Assembly: GCF_013177675.1 (NCBI RefSeq)
Contig: NZ_CP042652.1
Coordinates: 1,240,001-1,304,000 of the forward strand
Reading direction: 5' to 3'
Source of the DNA: Arcobacter acticola
GTDB lineage: Bacteria > Campylobacterota > Campylobacteria > Campylobacterales > Arcobacteraceae
DNA: 64,000 nt
Positions 29,524 through 37,521 of this stretch are shown here, piece by piece. The notes under the pieces are model-generated. The model was not told the origin of the DNA and ran no database searches. It worked only from the letters and a program-made list of their open reading frames with translations. A program made the translations under genes and the position numbers. Numbering within the stretch: position 1 is the stretch's first letter; each line of letters begins with the position of its first letter.

Positions 29524-30219
29524 ATGAAAAAATTATATATTATAAAATGTGGTTCTACTTTTGAAAACCCAAATGGTGATTTTGAAGATTGGATTATTGA
29601 AAAACTTGAAAAAAAAGATTTAAATATCTCTACAATTGATCTTCAAAAAAATCATCCTTTACCTATGCCTAGAAAAAACGATGCTATCATCATAACAGGT
29701 TCACACAGTATGGTAACAGATGAAGAGTCTTGGAGTTTAGAGCTTGAAAAATGGCTTCCCAAAATTATAGATGAGCAAATACCTCTTCTAGCTATTTGTT
29801 ATGGACATCAATTATTAGCAAAATGTTTAGGTGGAGTTTCAGGTTATCATGAAAATGGAATCGAAATAGGAACAGTTGATATATTTTTAGAAGATTTTGC
29901 AAAAGAAGATGAGCTTTTCTCAAAACTTCCAAATAGTTTTAAAGCTCACACCGTTCACTCTCAAACAGTAGTGGAACTGCCAAAAAATGCCATAAGACTG
30001 GCTTTTAATAATCATGATATAAATCATGCTTATAGGGTAGGGTCAAAAGCTTGGGGAGTGCAGTTTCATCCTGAATTTGATGCGAATGCAATGAATTTAT
30101 ATATAAATGAAGTCTCTAAAAAGAAAAATCTAGAAGTAAATAAACTTATAAAACAAAGTGAGGAAACCATAGCTGCCACTTCTATTATAAAAGAGTTTGA
30201 AAGATTGTTTTGTATTTAA
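29524..30219 (+). CDS. Class I glutamine amidotransferase-like protein
   Basis: 231 residues. The nucleophile elbow is LLAICYGHQLLAKCLGG with the catalytic Cys. The His and Glu of the triad are in WGVQFHPEFD. This is the stand-alone GMP-synthase-like GATase subfamily, which hydrolyses glutamine or acts on gamma-glutamyl compounds. It has no synthase domain and no partner gene beside it, so the acceptor is unknown. Its end overlaps the converging gene by four bases. Confidence 0.88.
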   Translation: MKKLYIIKCGSTFENPNGDFEDWIIEKLEKKDLNISTIDLQKNHPLPMPRKNDAIIITGSHSMVTDEESWSLELEKWLPKIIDEQIPLLAICYGHQLLAKCLGGVSGYHENGIEIGTVDIFLEDFAKEDELFSKLPNSFKAHTVHSQTVVELPKNAIRLAFNNHDINHAYRVGSKAWGVQFHPEFDANAMNLYINEVSKKKNLEVNKLIKQSEETIAATSIIKEFERLFCI

Positions 30220-30229
30220 ACAATCTTTC
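30199..30229. terminator. Bidirectional hairpin across two converging stops
   Basis: gaaagattgttt (30199-30210) pairs with aaacaatctttc (30218-30229), a 12-bp stem that includes the ends of both converging genes. Confidence 0.7.
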
Positions 30230-31031
30230 GAAATAATACATAAAGAATGTATAAAAAAACAATAGGTAAAAATATTGTTTGAAAAATAAAAACAATAATC
30301 AAATCTATTAAATACTGACTTGAATTATCAACAGCATTTTTATACTCATCAATCTTTTTCTCATAAAAACTCATATCAAATTTTTCTGCAATTTTATTAA
30401 AAAATGAGCTCTCTTCTTTTTGTATTACAGTATCTTTATTTATTTTACTTACCTCTTCTTTTACTTGCATAATATTTTCATTTAGTGTTTCTATATTGTA
30501 TTGAGGTTTTACAAAATAGTTATAAGAAACATCGTTTATATAGACTATAAAAGGAATAGAAAATCTTAGAAAAAGCAGTATAAAAGTAGCTTTGAAAAAG
30601 ATATTTCTGATTATTTCATCCTTTGAAAAACGAACAAATAGCCAAATATTAAAAACTAAAATAAAAGCAAAAAGCACATAGTTGTAAATATCATTTGTTA
30701 AAAAACCTAATAAAATCTTTTGAATTCCAAGAGAAACTAAACTTGCAAGCATTATTAGTGAAAATTGCTCAACAAGATCATTTATGGGATCAAGTATTTC
30801 TCCAACAGCAACAACTACAAAGGGCAGATTTATTTCTGTTCCTTGCGCTAGTGATATTACACCATTTAAAGCTTTTGCACTTCCAAAAACTATTACAGCT
30901 TGTTTAAATGAGTCATCAACCAATTTTTTAGAGTTTTCATCAAGTGTAAAAGAAAAAGCGAAAAATAAAGCTATGCAAGTAAATACAAGTAATAAAAGTT
31001 TATTCCAATTGTTTATAATAAATGTTTTCAT
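30216..31031 (-). CDS. Membrane protein of unknown function
   Basis: 271 residues. A first membrane helix (LLLLVFTCIALFFAFSFTL), a periplasmic loop with SAKALNGVISLAQGTE, three central helices, a helical soluble stretch of about 70 residues (NENIMQVKEEVSKINKD) and a last helix pair at the C-terminus. No motif for catalysis or transport is recognised. The sequence looks like a conserved Campylobacterota membrane protein. It is read toward the amidotransferase gene. Confidence 0.7.
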   Translation of the reverse strand: MKTFIINNWNKLLLLVFTCIALFFAFSFTLDENSKKLVDDSFKQAVIVFGSAKALNGVISLAQGTEINLPFVVVAVGEILDPINDLVEQFSLIMLASLVSLGIQKILLGFLTNDIYNYVLFAFILVFNIWLFVRFSKDEIIRNIFFKATFILLFLRFSIPFIVYINDVSYNYFVKPQYNIETLNENIMQVKEEVSKINKDTVIQKEESSFFNKIAEKFDMSFYEKKIDEYKNAVDNSSQYLIDLIIVFIFQTIFLPIVFLYILYVLFRKIV

Positions 31032-31115
31032 GGAAGCAATTATAGCAGATTAATAAACAAGAAAATTAATTAAATATTGGATAAAATCTATCTTATTTAA
31101 AACAAGGAATATAAA

Positions 31116-31739
31116 ATAGAAAATTTTATTAATAATATTCAAGAAGCTATAGGCTATATGACTTCTTGGGAAATGCTGGCTGTATTTTTGTCAGTTTCTT
31201 ATATACTTTTAGCCATAAAACAAAATCTATGGTCTTGGGTTGCTGCATTTTTTAGTACTTTGATTTATAGCATACTTTTTTTTGATGCTTCACTTTTAAT
31301 GGATAGTGCTTTAAACATCTTTTATTTAGTAATGGCTGTTTATGGTTGGTATTCTTGGAAATATGGAAATATAAAAGCTCAAAATGAACAATTAAAAATC
31401 ACTACTTATGGAATAACAAACAATTTCAAAATCATTGGTATTTTGATTCTTATATCTATTGTATTGGGCTATATAATGGCAAACTATACAAGTGCTGATT
31501 TTGCATATTTAGATACTTTTACTACAGTATTTGCTGTATTTGCTACTTATATGCTTGCAAAAAAAGTTTTGGAAAATTGGATTTATTGGGTTGTTATAGA
31601 TACTGTTTCTATTTATATTTATATACAAAAAGGCTTTTATTTAACAGCTGTATTATTTGCTATCTACACAGTTCTAGCTTGTGTTGCATATATCCAATGG
31701 AAAAAAGAGTATAAAAATCTTGAACTTAAATCTGCTTAA
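31116..31739 (+). CDS. pnuC: Nicotinamide riboside transporter PnuC
   Basis: PnuC imports nicotinamide riboside for NAD synthesis by facilitated diffusion. The family signature is clear: LAIKQNLWSWVAAFFSTLIY, MAVYGWYSWKYG and WIYWVVIDTVSIYIYIQKG, in seven to eight membrane helices. The first in-frame ATG is 31158, but homologous-looking sequence (ENFINNIQEAIGYM) extends 14 codons further to an ATA at 31116, which has aagga at an ideal distance. Either translation starts at this unusual codon, or an ATG was mutated or misread, or the short form from 31158 is used. The kinase-like gene overlaps its end. Confidence 0.9.
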   Translation: MENFINNIQEAIGYMTSWEMLAVFLSVSYILLAIKQNLWSWVAAFFSTLIYSILFFDASLLMDSALNIFYLVMAVYGWYSWKYGNIKAQNEQLKITTYGITNNFKIIGILILISIVLGYIMANYTSADFAYLDTFTTVFAVFATYMLAKKVLENWIYWVVIDTVSIYIYIQKGFYLTAVLFAIYTVLACVAYIQWKKEYKNLELKSA

Positions 31740-32472
31740 AACATATAATATTTTTAAAGAAGAATTATTAAGCCTTGAGATATTAAAAAATCAAGGCTTT
31801 AATAATGTAAGTTATCTTTTAAAAACTACAGGAAAATCATATATAATAAGAGTTTTTAAATCAAATGAAAGCGTAAATATAAGCAGAGAATTTGAATTTA
31901 AAACTCAAAAAAAAGCACATAAACAAAAGATTGCTCCTAAAGCTATTTTCTTAAATAGTGAATTTATGATTTATGAGTATAAAAAAGGTATTCATAAAAC
32001 AAAACTTAAAAATTCTGATATTAAAAATCTTGCAAAACAGATAAAAAAACTTCATAAAATAAAAACAAAAGCAAAAACCTATGATTTTAAAAGTGATTTA
32101 TTAAACTATAAAAAGATGTTAAAAGATGAAAAAAGTAAAAAAATCATAAGTGAATCACTTAAAAGTTTAAAAAAACTAAAAAAGTTCAAAAAAGAATTAG
32201 TTCTTACACACCATGATTTAAATCCTAAGAATATCATTTTTTATAAAAATAAAATAAAAATTATAGATTGGGAATATGCAGGAATAAATGATAGATTTTT
32301 TGATTTGGCTGCTATTTGTATTGAGTTTAAATTAAATAAAAAAGAAGAAGAATTATTCTTATCTTATTATTTAAAAAAAATAGATAAGAACAAATATTCA
32401 AAACTAAAAAACTTTAAAACAATATATAAAAACCTTTGTGATTTATGGTTTGAAAAATTAAACTATTTATAA
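31720..32472 (+). CDS. Phosphotransferase, choline/aminoglycoside kinase-like
   Basis: About 250 residues of a protein-kinase-like fold. FNNVSYLLKTTGKSYIIRVF carries the ATP-binding Lys. The catalytic loop is LTHHDLNPKNIIF (Asp, Asn) and the metal-binding Asp is in IIDWEYAGINDRFFDLA. This is the APH/choline kinase family. Located after pnuC, it could phosphorylate a small molecule such as a riboside or thiamine (ThiK-like), but this is only inference. No ATG is near the start; TTG at 31720 with aagag upstream is chosen, GTG at 31681 is an alternative. Confidence 0.8.
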   Translation: MNLNLLKTYNIFKEELLSLEILKNQGFNNVSYLLKTTGKSYIIRVFKSNESVNISREFEFKTQKKAHKQKIAPKAIFLNSEFMIYEYKKGIHKTKLKNSDIKNLAKQIKKLHKIKTKAKTYDFKSDLLNYKKMLKDEKSKKIISESLKSLKKLKKFKKELVLTHHDLNPKNIIFYKNKIKIIDWEYAGINDRFFDLAAICIEFKLNKKEEELFLSYYLKKIDKNKYSKLKNFKTIYKNLCDLWFEKLNYL

Positions 32473-32490
32473 AAAAGATATAATTGCTTT

Positions 32491-32973
32491 ATGAATACAA
32501 AAAGAATATTAAAAAAAGAGTTTTTCATAACTTTATTTATCAAACAAAATAAATGGCATAGATTTGGTATTTTAGTACATACCTTAGCTGTAGCTTTTCA
32601 TGTTTTTAAAGCCAAAAAATACTCTATGCTAAGTGCTGCTTTTTTACATGATATTGGAAAACCCTATGTTGCTTATCAAACAAAAGAAGATAAAATCACA
32701 GGTGAATACTCTTTTCATAATCATGAAGAAGCTAGCTACCATATTATAAAAAACTGGAAAATTTCAGAATATACAAAAAAACTTGTTCGATATCATTATC
32801 TAATAAGAGGAATGCAAAAAGCAAAAGAAAAAAATCACTTAGGCAGATACAATCGTATGAAAAGAGCTTTTGAAAACCTTGATGAGAATTTTAAAAAAGA
32901 GTTAGAGCTTTTTATGCATTTTGATGATTTGGGAAAATCTTGCTTTTTTGAATCTAATAATCACTTGAATTAA
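32491..32973 (+). CDS. HD-domain phosphohydrolase
   Basis: 160 residues. The HD motif is complete: HRFGILVHTL (first His), FLHDIGKP (His-Asp), then HNHEEASYHI (downstream His). Such proteins hydrolyse phosphate esters of nucleotides or related molecules with bound metal. It follows the kinase-like gene by 18 bases, so pnuC, kinase and HD protein may form one salvage operon. A 24-base piece from its 3' end recurs at 33211-33234. Confidence 0.85.
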   Translation: MNTKRILKKEFFITLFIKQNKWHRFGILVHTLAVAFHVFKAKKYSMLSAAFLHDIGKPYVAYQTKEDKITGEYSFHNHEEASYHIIKNWKISEYTKKLVRYHYLIRGMQKAKEKNHLGRYNRMKRAFENLDENFKKELELFMHFDDLGKSCFFESNNHLN

Positions 32974-32975
32974 AT
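32952..32975 (+). repeat. Direct repeat, left copy (end of HD gene)
   Basis: Matches 33211-33234 at 23 of 24 positions. The pair brackets a segment holding an ORF6N-domain remnant. It spans the stop codon of the HD-domain gene. Confidence 0.7.
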
Positions 32976-33044
32976 TTTTTTTGATAAAGAAAATCTATAT
33001 TAAAAAGGATTTTTTATGGAGATAGCTATTATTCTAATTTTTTT

Positions 33045-33225
33045 AGTAAATTCTTATATAAATACCTTGTTCTGTGAAAACTTTTGGATTTGTTCTTACT
33101 TTAGCAAAATTTGCGGTCAAATTTTTTGACCGCAAATTCTCAAACTCAATATCTGATAATTCAAAATAAAAATCTTCCAATTTGTTAAGTTTTTGTTTGT
33201 TCAAGCCAGTATCTAATAATCATTT
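33045..33225 (-). pseudogene. Remnant of an ORF6N-domain (phage antirepressor-like) protein
   Basis: On the minus strand about 50 codons read NKLEDFYFELSDIEFENLRS, then KNLTANFAKVR and VFTEQGIYI. FELSDIEFENLRS and FTEQG are landmarks of the ORF6N domain, found in phage and mobile-element regulatory proteins. No start, and the frame decays after FTEQGIYI. The perfect stem tttgcggtcaaa / tttgaccgcaaa inside it (33110-33136) lies at the NLRSKNLTAN codons and may be coincidental. Confidence 0.6.
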
Positions 33226-33234
33226 GAATTAAAT
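33211..33234 (+). repeat. Direct repeat, right copy
   Basis: Copy of 32952-32975 with one mismatch, 259 bases downstream. Confidence 0.7.
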
Positions 33235-33339
33235 ATCGCTTGAAATATTTAAGATATTAAATTTTTTTTGATAGAATAATCACAACAATATATTTTAGAA
33301 GTTTTACTTGTAATTTAAATTTGAAAAATAGGAAAAAAT

Positions 33340-33618
33340 ATGAGTTTTGAAGAACAAGGCTTTTTTGATAAGGTTTACCATAGAAATGGGAAACTATATA
33401 AAAAAGTAAATAAAGAAAGTATAGAAGAAATGATAAACGCTGTTAATAGTAAATCATTTTTAAATAAAGATTTATTGATTGTAGATATTACAGATGAAAA
33501 AATTAGAAGCTATAGTAAGATGTTAGAAATATTAGAAGCCCAAAATATCGAAGAATTATCAGTTAAATTAGATAAATTAAAATATAAAGTATATTTACGA
33601 ATAAGAATTAAAGATTAG
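33340..33618 (+). CDS. Unknown small protein
   Basis: 92 residues, charged and soluble, with a helical lysine-rich C-terminal half (MLEILEAQNIEELSVKLDKL). An aggaaa ribosome site is six bases before the ATG. No family recognised. It lies between gene scraps in the accessory island, so it may itself be mobile-element cargo or the tail of a larger lost gene. Confidence 0.55.
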   Translation: MSFEEQGFFDKVYHRNGKLYKKVNKESIEEMINAVNSKSFLNKDLLIVDITDEKIRSYSKMLEILEAQNIEELSVKLDKLKYKVYLRIRIKD

Positions 33619-33657
33619 TGAATTATATGTCCTACTTTTGGAATTCTTTCCTTGTTT

Positions 33658-33673
33658 CCAACGTACACGTTGG
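33658..33673. repeat. Short palindrome of an intergenic repeat type
   Basis: ccaacgt and acgttgg with a two-base centre, embedded in cttgtttccaac...gttgggaatgc. It is unusually GC-rich for this sequence and resembles a REP-like hairpin near transposase remnants. Confidence 0.5.
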
Positions 33674-33712
33674 GAATGCATATAAAAACCAAATAAAATA
33701 AGAGAAACAAAA

Positions 33713-33769
33713 ATGAATAGAAGTAGATATAAAATATATGAACCAACATATCTGCATTTTATGACCTGA
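33713..33769 (+). pseudogene. N-terminal scrap of a REP-associated (Y1) transposase
   Basis: ATG then MNRSRYKIYEPTYLHFMT and a stop. RYKIYEPTYPHF is the usual N-terminus of one RAYT subfamily. The frame is cut exactly where the repeat atgacctgacccc begins (33761). This is a different subfamily from the full RAYT at 35447, which begins MPRRVRIEL. Confidence 0.6.
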
Positions 33770-33773
33770 CCCC
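33761..33773 (+). repeat. RAYT-associated repeat, copy 1
   Basis: atgacctgacccc followed by a further c and six t. Same sequence as 36221-36233 and the complement of 35357-35369. Confidence 0.75.
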
Positions 33774-33983
33774 CTTTTTTCAATTTTTCAATTTAAACGA
33801 ACGTTATAGCACATCACTAACTAATTAATTATACTTACCTTTTTTATATACGATATATGTACAAAAAAATTAAATATATACATTTTTCTAACTTTTGGCT
33901 AAGAAAGTATTATATAAGCTAAAAAGTTATATTCTAAACAAATAATAAATTTACTTGAATGAATATATAATATAAGGACTAAT

Positions 33984-34448
33984 ATGGAAATCTTACTATT
34001 TCTACTTGTAGGAATTATTTTAATACTTGTTCTAAAAAATATTTTTAGAACATTTGCAGTAACAAAAGAGCTTAAGTTTGTTGTAAACACGTTAACGGAT
34101 ATAAAGGATAATAAGTTAACGTTAACAAAGGTAAAAGAACAACTAGATGCTCAAAATATTGAATATTCCTTAAGTGATGATGGAACCTTGTATTGGCAAA
34201 ATCCAAATAATAATAATTGGATTTTTATTTTTGACAGATTGAGTTTCTCTGTTTCAGTGCAATCTCATGAAGAGTCATTATATAACGGTATTGAATTAAA
34301 ACTTTGTTTATATGGTTCTTCTTATGATGAGGCTTGGACTGAAGGCAAATTTGTAAACTATATAGCTAAGCCCACAGTTGAGACAATAATGATGATTAGA
34401 AAATTTCCATACTATAATGTGAAATTAGTTGATTTCTTTACAACATAG
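33984..34448 (+). CDS. Membrane-anchored protein of unknown function
   Basis: 154 residues. One N-terminal membrane helix (EILLFLLVGIILILVLKNIF) and a cytoplasmic or periplasmic domain with LYWQNPNNNNWIFIFDRLSF and a conserved-looking YGSSYDEAW. aagga lies ten bases before the ATG. It is followed at nine bases by another unknown gene. Both lie between two outward-facing copies of the RAYT-associated repeat, so they may be cargo acquired by transfer. No family recognised. Confidence 0.6.
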   Translation: MEILLFLLVGIILILVLKNIFRTFAVTKELKFVVNTLTDIKDNKLTLTKVKEQLDAQNIEYSLSDDGTLYWQNPNNNNWIFIFDRLSFSVSVQSHEESLYNGIELKLCLYGSSYDEAWTEGKFVNYIAKPTVETIMMIRKFPYYNVKLVDFFTT

Positions 34449-34457
34449 GGAGTTTTG

Positions 34458-34982
34458 ATGAGTTTATTTTCATTTTTCCCAAATTTACTTGCAAAAGCTA
34501 AAGCATCTATCATTGTTGAAAACTTATTAATAATTCAAAATGAAAGATTTAATTTTGACGATAACATAAGTAAAACTTCCCAAGAACTTATTAACCAAGT
34601 TTTTGAGTCTATGCCAGATGTTTATGAGGGTAAATTTGGAGTTAGACCACATAAGATAACAGTAGCTATTACAGCATTAGCTGAAGGATTAAACAAAACA
34701 AATATAAACGATAAATATTTTACGCCTTTTGTATTATCATTAGCAACTGCTTTAAATGAAGTAGAAGTAAATTCAGGTTTTTATCATTTTACAAATATTG
34801 ATTATACACTACTTAATTCAAGTATAAAAATATTAGAAGAAAAAGAAAGAGAATTTGAACTGAAGAATAAAGATATCTTAGATAACTTTGATTTTTTATC
34901 AAAAGATTTAAATAGTAAGAAAGAATCTAAAGAAAATAAACTTCAACAAATGAGGAAAGCATCAAACCTTAACTTAAAATAG
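34458..34982 (+). CDS. Unknown protein, second gene of island pair
   Basis: 174 residues. A short amphipathic N-terminus (SLFSFFPNLLAKAKASIIVEN), a helical domain (KITVAITALAEGLN, FVLSLATALNEVEVN) and a charged coiled-coil tail (ILEEKEREFELKNKDILDN). The ATG at 34458 follows gggagttt. The gap of nine bases to the previous gene suggests co-translation. No family recognised. Confidence 0.6.
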   Translation: MSLFSFFPNLLAKAKASIIVENLLIIQNERFNFDDNISKTSQELINQVFESMPDVYEGKFGVRPHKITVAITALAEGLNKTNINDKYFTPFVLSLATALNEVEVNSGFYHFTNIDYTLLNSSIKILEEKEREFELKNKDILDNFDFLSKDLNSKKESKENKLQQMRKASNLNLK

Positions 34983-35243
34983 TATCATGATTTGTAATTA
35001 TATTACATGAGGCACAAGTAATATAACACACTTAACCAAAAAGATTAAAAAGTATAATTCCCCGTACTACAACATCAAATACTTTTAAGAACTTTCAAAA
35101 AATCAAACTTCTTTAAAACTAATTATTATTACTATTGAAAAGTAAGCCAGAGAATAAAGGTTTCTAACTCAAGCAGTAACAATATGAGCTCTTCAAATGT
35201 ATTTACGACTAGAAAGATTAAAACGAGAAAAATATAAAAGTGA

Positions 35244-35357
35244 TTGATTATTAACTATAAAATATTTTGTGATGAGAGCTGTCATTTACAAAATGATGCT
35301 TGGGATAGTAAGACACTAGGGGCTTTAAAATGTCCAAGGAAAATACAAGGAAAATAG
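35244..35357 (+). pseudogene. N-terminal scrap of a DUF3800 protein
   Basis: 37 codons reading NYKIFCDESCHLQND and TLGALKCPRKIQGK before a stop. YKIFCDES followed by LGAL is the conserved opening of DUF3800 (RNase H-like fold) proteins, common in mobile and defence regions. It is cut off exactly at the start of the RAYT repeat (35357), so insertion of that element or a later deletion removed the rest. Confidence 0.65.
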
Positions 35358-35379
35358 GGGTCAGGTCATGAATTTCCAC
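35357..35379 (-). repeat. RAYT-associated repeat, copy 2
   Basis: Complement of the end at 36211-36233 with two mismatches (gtggaaattc versus gtggcgattc). Confidence 0.8.
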
Positions 35380-35446
35380 TTTTAATAAAATAAAAAATAA
35401 AATTATTATATACTAATCCTAATATTGTATTGTAAAAGGATAAAAT

Positions 35447-36208
35447 ATGCCAAGAAGAGTAAGAATAGAATTAGCAGGCTTTCACCATGTATATAATAGG
35501 TCAGTAGAAAGAAAGTATATTTTGCAATATCCAATTGATAAAGATAAGTTTTTAGAGATATTAAATGAAGTTTGTGAGAAATATAAACTAAAAATACACT
35601 CATATTGTATTATGGATAATCATTACCATTTATTACTAGAAAATTCACTGGAAAATTTATCTTTGGCAATGAGACAATTAAACTCTAAATATGCAACATA
35701 TTATAATAAGAAGTACAATAGAGTAGGTCATTTATGGCAAGATAGGTTTAAGTCATGGTATGTGTTAAATGAAAACTATTTGTATATTTTATATAAATAT
35801 ATAGAATCAAACCCAGTGAAAGCAAATATGACAAAGAATATAGGAATTTATAAATACTCATCTTCTTATACAATCCTAAATAACTGTATAGAAAAGTGTT
35901 TAGATAAATCTTTTATAATAAGAGATTTTTCAGTAAAAGAATTAGCTATGTTTTTATCAATACCTTTAAATAATGAAGAAGTTAAAAATATAAATAGTAT
36001 TCATAAAGAAAAACTTAAAACTGAAGATGAGAAAATAGTAAGAGAAAAAGAAAAAAGTTTAAATGATATATTTATGAATATAAATACCAAAGAAGAAAGA
36101 AATAGAAAAATCAAGTATGCTTTTTATCATGGATATAAACAAAGTGAGATTTCAAGATATTTAGAAATATCTTCGTCTAGTGTATCAAAAATTATTAAGA
36201 AGGCTTAA
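35447..36208 (+). CDS. REP-associated tyrosine transposase (RAYT, Y1/HUH family)
   Basis: 253 residues. MPRRVRIELAGFHHVYNRSV is the typical start. The HUH metal motif is in MDNHYHLLLE, and the catalytic Tyr lies in LNSKYATYYNKKYN. VGHLWQDRFKSWYV and YIESNPVKANM are family blocks. The last 60 residues contain a helix-turn-helix (YKQSEISRYLEISSSSVSKI). Such single-domain transposases act on hairpin repeats next to them. Here the matching repeats lie at both element ends. The gene is intact and could be active. Confidence 0.93.
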   Translation: MPRRVRIELAGFHHVYNRSVERKYILQYPIDKDKFLEILNEVCEKYKLKIHSYCIMDNHYHLLLENSLENLSLAMRQLNSKYATYYNKKYNRVGHLWQDRFKSWYVLNENYLYILYKYIESNPVKANMTKNIGIYKYSSSYTILNNCIEKCLDKSFIIRDFSVKELAMFLSIPLNNEEVKNINSIHKEKLKTEDEKIVREKEKSLNDIFMNINTKEERNRKIKYAFYHGYKQSEISRYLEISSSSVSKIIKKA

Positions 36209-36210
36209 AA

Positions 36211-36233
36211 GTGGCGATTCATGACCTGACCCC
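36211..36233 (+). repeat. RAYT-associated repeat, copy 3
   Basis: gtggcgattc then atgacctgacccc, two bases after the transposase stop; inverted relative to 35357-35379. Confidence 0.8.
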
Positions 36234-36343
36234 TTTTAAATTAAATTTAATTACAGAATATTTAAGGTATTTAAAATTTTTTTAGCTATAATCAAAATCA
36301 CTTAAGAATAGAAGGGAAGGGTATTTATTTACCTTAATACAAT

Positions 36344-37477
36344 TTGCAGCAATTTACAATTACAGATAAAATAAAAAGTCTTGATATACAAGACATAACA
36401 GAAAACCTTTTTCATTACTCATATGATAGCAAGAGCTTAAAAGCATTAGTTAAAAGTAACACATCAAAAGAAGATATTTCATATATATCGGCATATAGCA
36501 GCTTCAAAGGTGAAGTTTATGAAAATATAGTTTATGAACTTTTAATGCAATATGCATTAACTCAAGATGAAATCACAAGATTTGTATTAAAAGGTCCATA
36601 CCAAGATAAAGAAAATCTATATATTAAAAGTGGACTTTTAATAGATAGAAGTTCTCAAATAGTTTATAAATCAGCATATAAAGATATTAGTGAGTTTGAT
36701 GCTTTATTTTTTACAAAAGACTCATTATATTTTGTAGAGATGAGTACATCTAAAAAAACTTCGAGTTTAAATAAAAGATTGGCAAAAAAATATGCTCTTT
36801 TAAAGATGATATTTCCAACATTAAATATAAATGCTTTAATAGTAGTTACAAAAGGTTCAGTTGGATTAAAAAACTTTCCACCATATGCTACTATTTGGTT
36901 AACAAATGATTTAGAAGATGAAGAATTAATAGAAAAGATTATTTTTGCTAAAAAAGTTAAAAATGATATTCAAACTTTAAAATCTCCTAGAAATAGCAAG
37001 TTTGTAGAAGCATGTAAAGTAAAATATAAAAAATTCCAATATTTTCCTACTTTAGAATGGATTTTAAATAAATCAAGGGAACATCAAAAATTTACAGTTG
37101 ATTTAAAGTTTTTTTCATCACCAAAACTTGGTCTTTATTTTGATATTTTTACAAAACTTTATATAGGATATACAACTACAGCAGAATTTTTAGAGTTATA
37201 TAAAGAGTTTGATTTAAAAGTTAAGTCAGATAGAATAATTGTAACAATAGAAAAAGTAAACCAAACACAACTTGATATTGTATATTATGCTAAAGAAACT
37301 AATGGAAAACTAAAAAGAGTTCGTTTAGAAGAGGATAAAATTTCTATAAAAGACAAAGAACTTGATGGCTTCACAAACGCCGAAGTAAGGTTCTTTATGA
37401 AGGTTTTAGAAGAGAAACACCATCTTAGTGTTGAAAATATAAAACATATTTTAAATAATATATCTTTAATAAAATAA
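36344..37477 (+). CDS. Unknown protein with possible PD-(D/E)xK-like nuclease core
   Basis: 377 residues, soluble. In the middle, SEFDALFFTKDSLYFVEMST followed by SKK resembles the Asp ... Glu-x-x-Lys core of PD-(D/E)xK-type nuclease folds, preceded by a helical region FKGEVYENIVYELLM with a typical Glu. The third strand LNINALIVVTKGS also fits. This is a weak fold-level guess. The start is TTG at 36344; an in-frame stop lies just upstream and gaaggg is rather distant. It stands alone between the RAYT element and the CNNM leader. Confidence 0.6.
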   Translation: MQQFTITDKIKSLDIQDITENLFHYSYDSKSLKALVKSNTSKEDISYISAYSSFKGEVYENIVYELLMQYALTQDEITRFVLKGPYQDKENLYIKSGLLIDRSSQIVYKSAYKDISEFDALFFTKDSLYFVEMSTSKKTSSLNKRLAKKYALLKMIFPTLNINALIVVTKGSVGLKNFPPYATIWLTNDLEDEELIEKIIFAKKVKNDIQTLKSPRNSKFVEACKVKYKKFQYFPTLEWILNKSREHQKFTVDLKFFSSPKLGLYFDIFTKLYIGYTTTAEFLELYKEFDLKVKSDRIIVTIEKVNQTQLDIVYYAKETNGKLKRVRLEEDKISIKDKELDGFTNAEVRFFMKVLEEKHHLSVENIKHILNNISLIK

Positions 37478-37521
37478 AATATGGTATAATCCTCGTTAAA
37501 ATTTTTCAAAGGATTATATCA

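Larger units (their letters stand above)
33619..33983. other. Gap with palindrome, RAYT scrap and repeat half
   Basis: Contains a palindrome ccaacgtacacgttgg at 33658-33673, a 19-codon RAYT transposase scrap (33713-33769) and one copy of the atgacctgacccc repeat (33761-33773). The remaining bases to 33983 are AT-rich with no gene seen; they should include the promoter of the gene at 33984. Confidence 0.6.
34983..35446. other. Decayed intergenic region with DUF3800 scrap and repeat
   Basis: 464 bases without an intact gene. 35244-35357 encodes the start of a DUF3800 protein and 35357-35379 is the left end of the RAYT element. The first 250 bases show nothing I can identify. Confidence 0.6.
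35357..36233 (+). mobile_element. RAYT element with imperfect terminal inverted repeats
   Basis: 877 bases from ggggtcaggtcatgaattt at 35357 to atgacctgacccc ending at 36233. The 23-base ends are inverted copies with 21 matches. It encloses one Y1/HUH transposase gene. A third copy of the end sequence lies at 33761-33773. Confidence 0.8.

Noticed and set aside
33110-33136. Perfect 12-bp hairpin tttgcggtcaaa/tttgaccgcaaa considered as a terminator or operator
   Set aside because: It coincides with codons of the ORF6N remnant (NLRSKNLTAN) and has no T tract; probably chance plus coding constraint.
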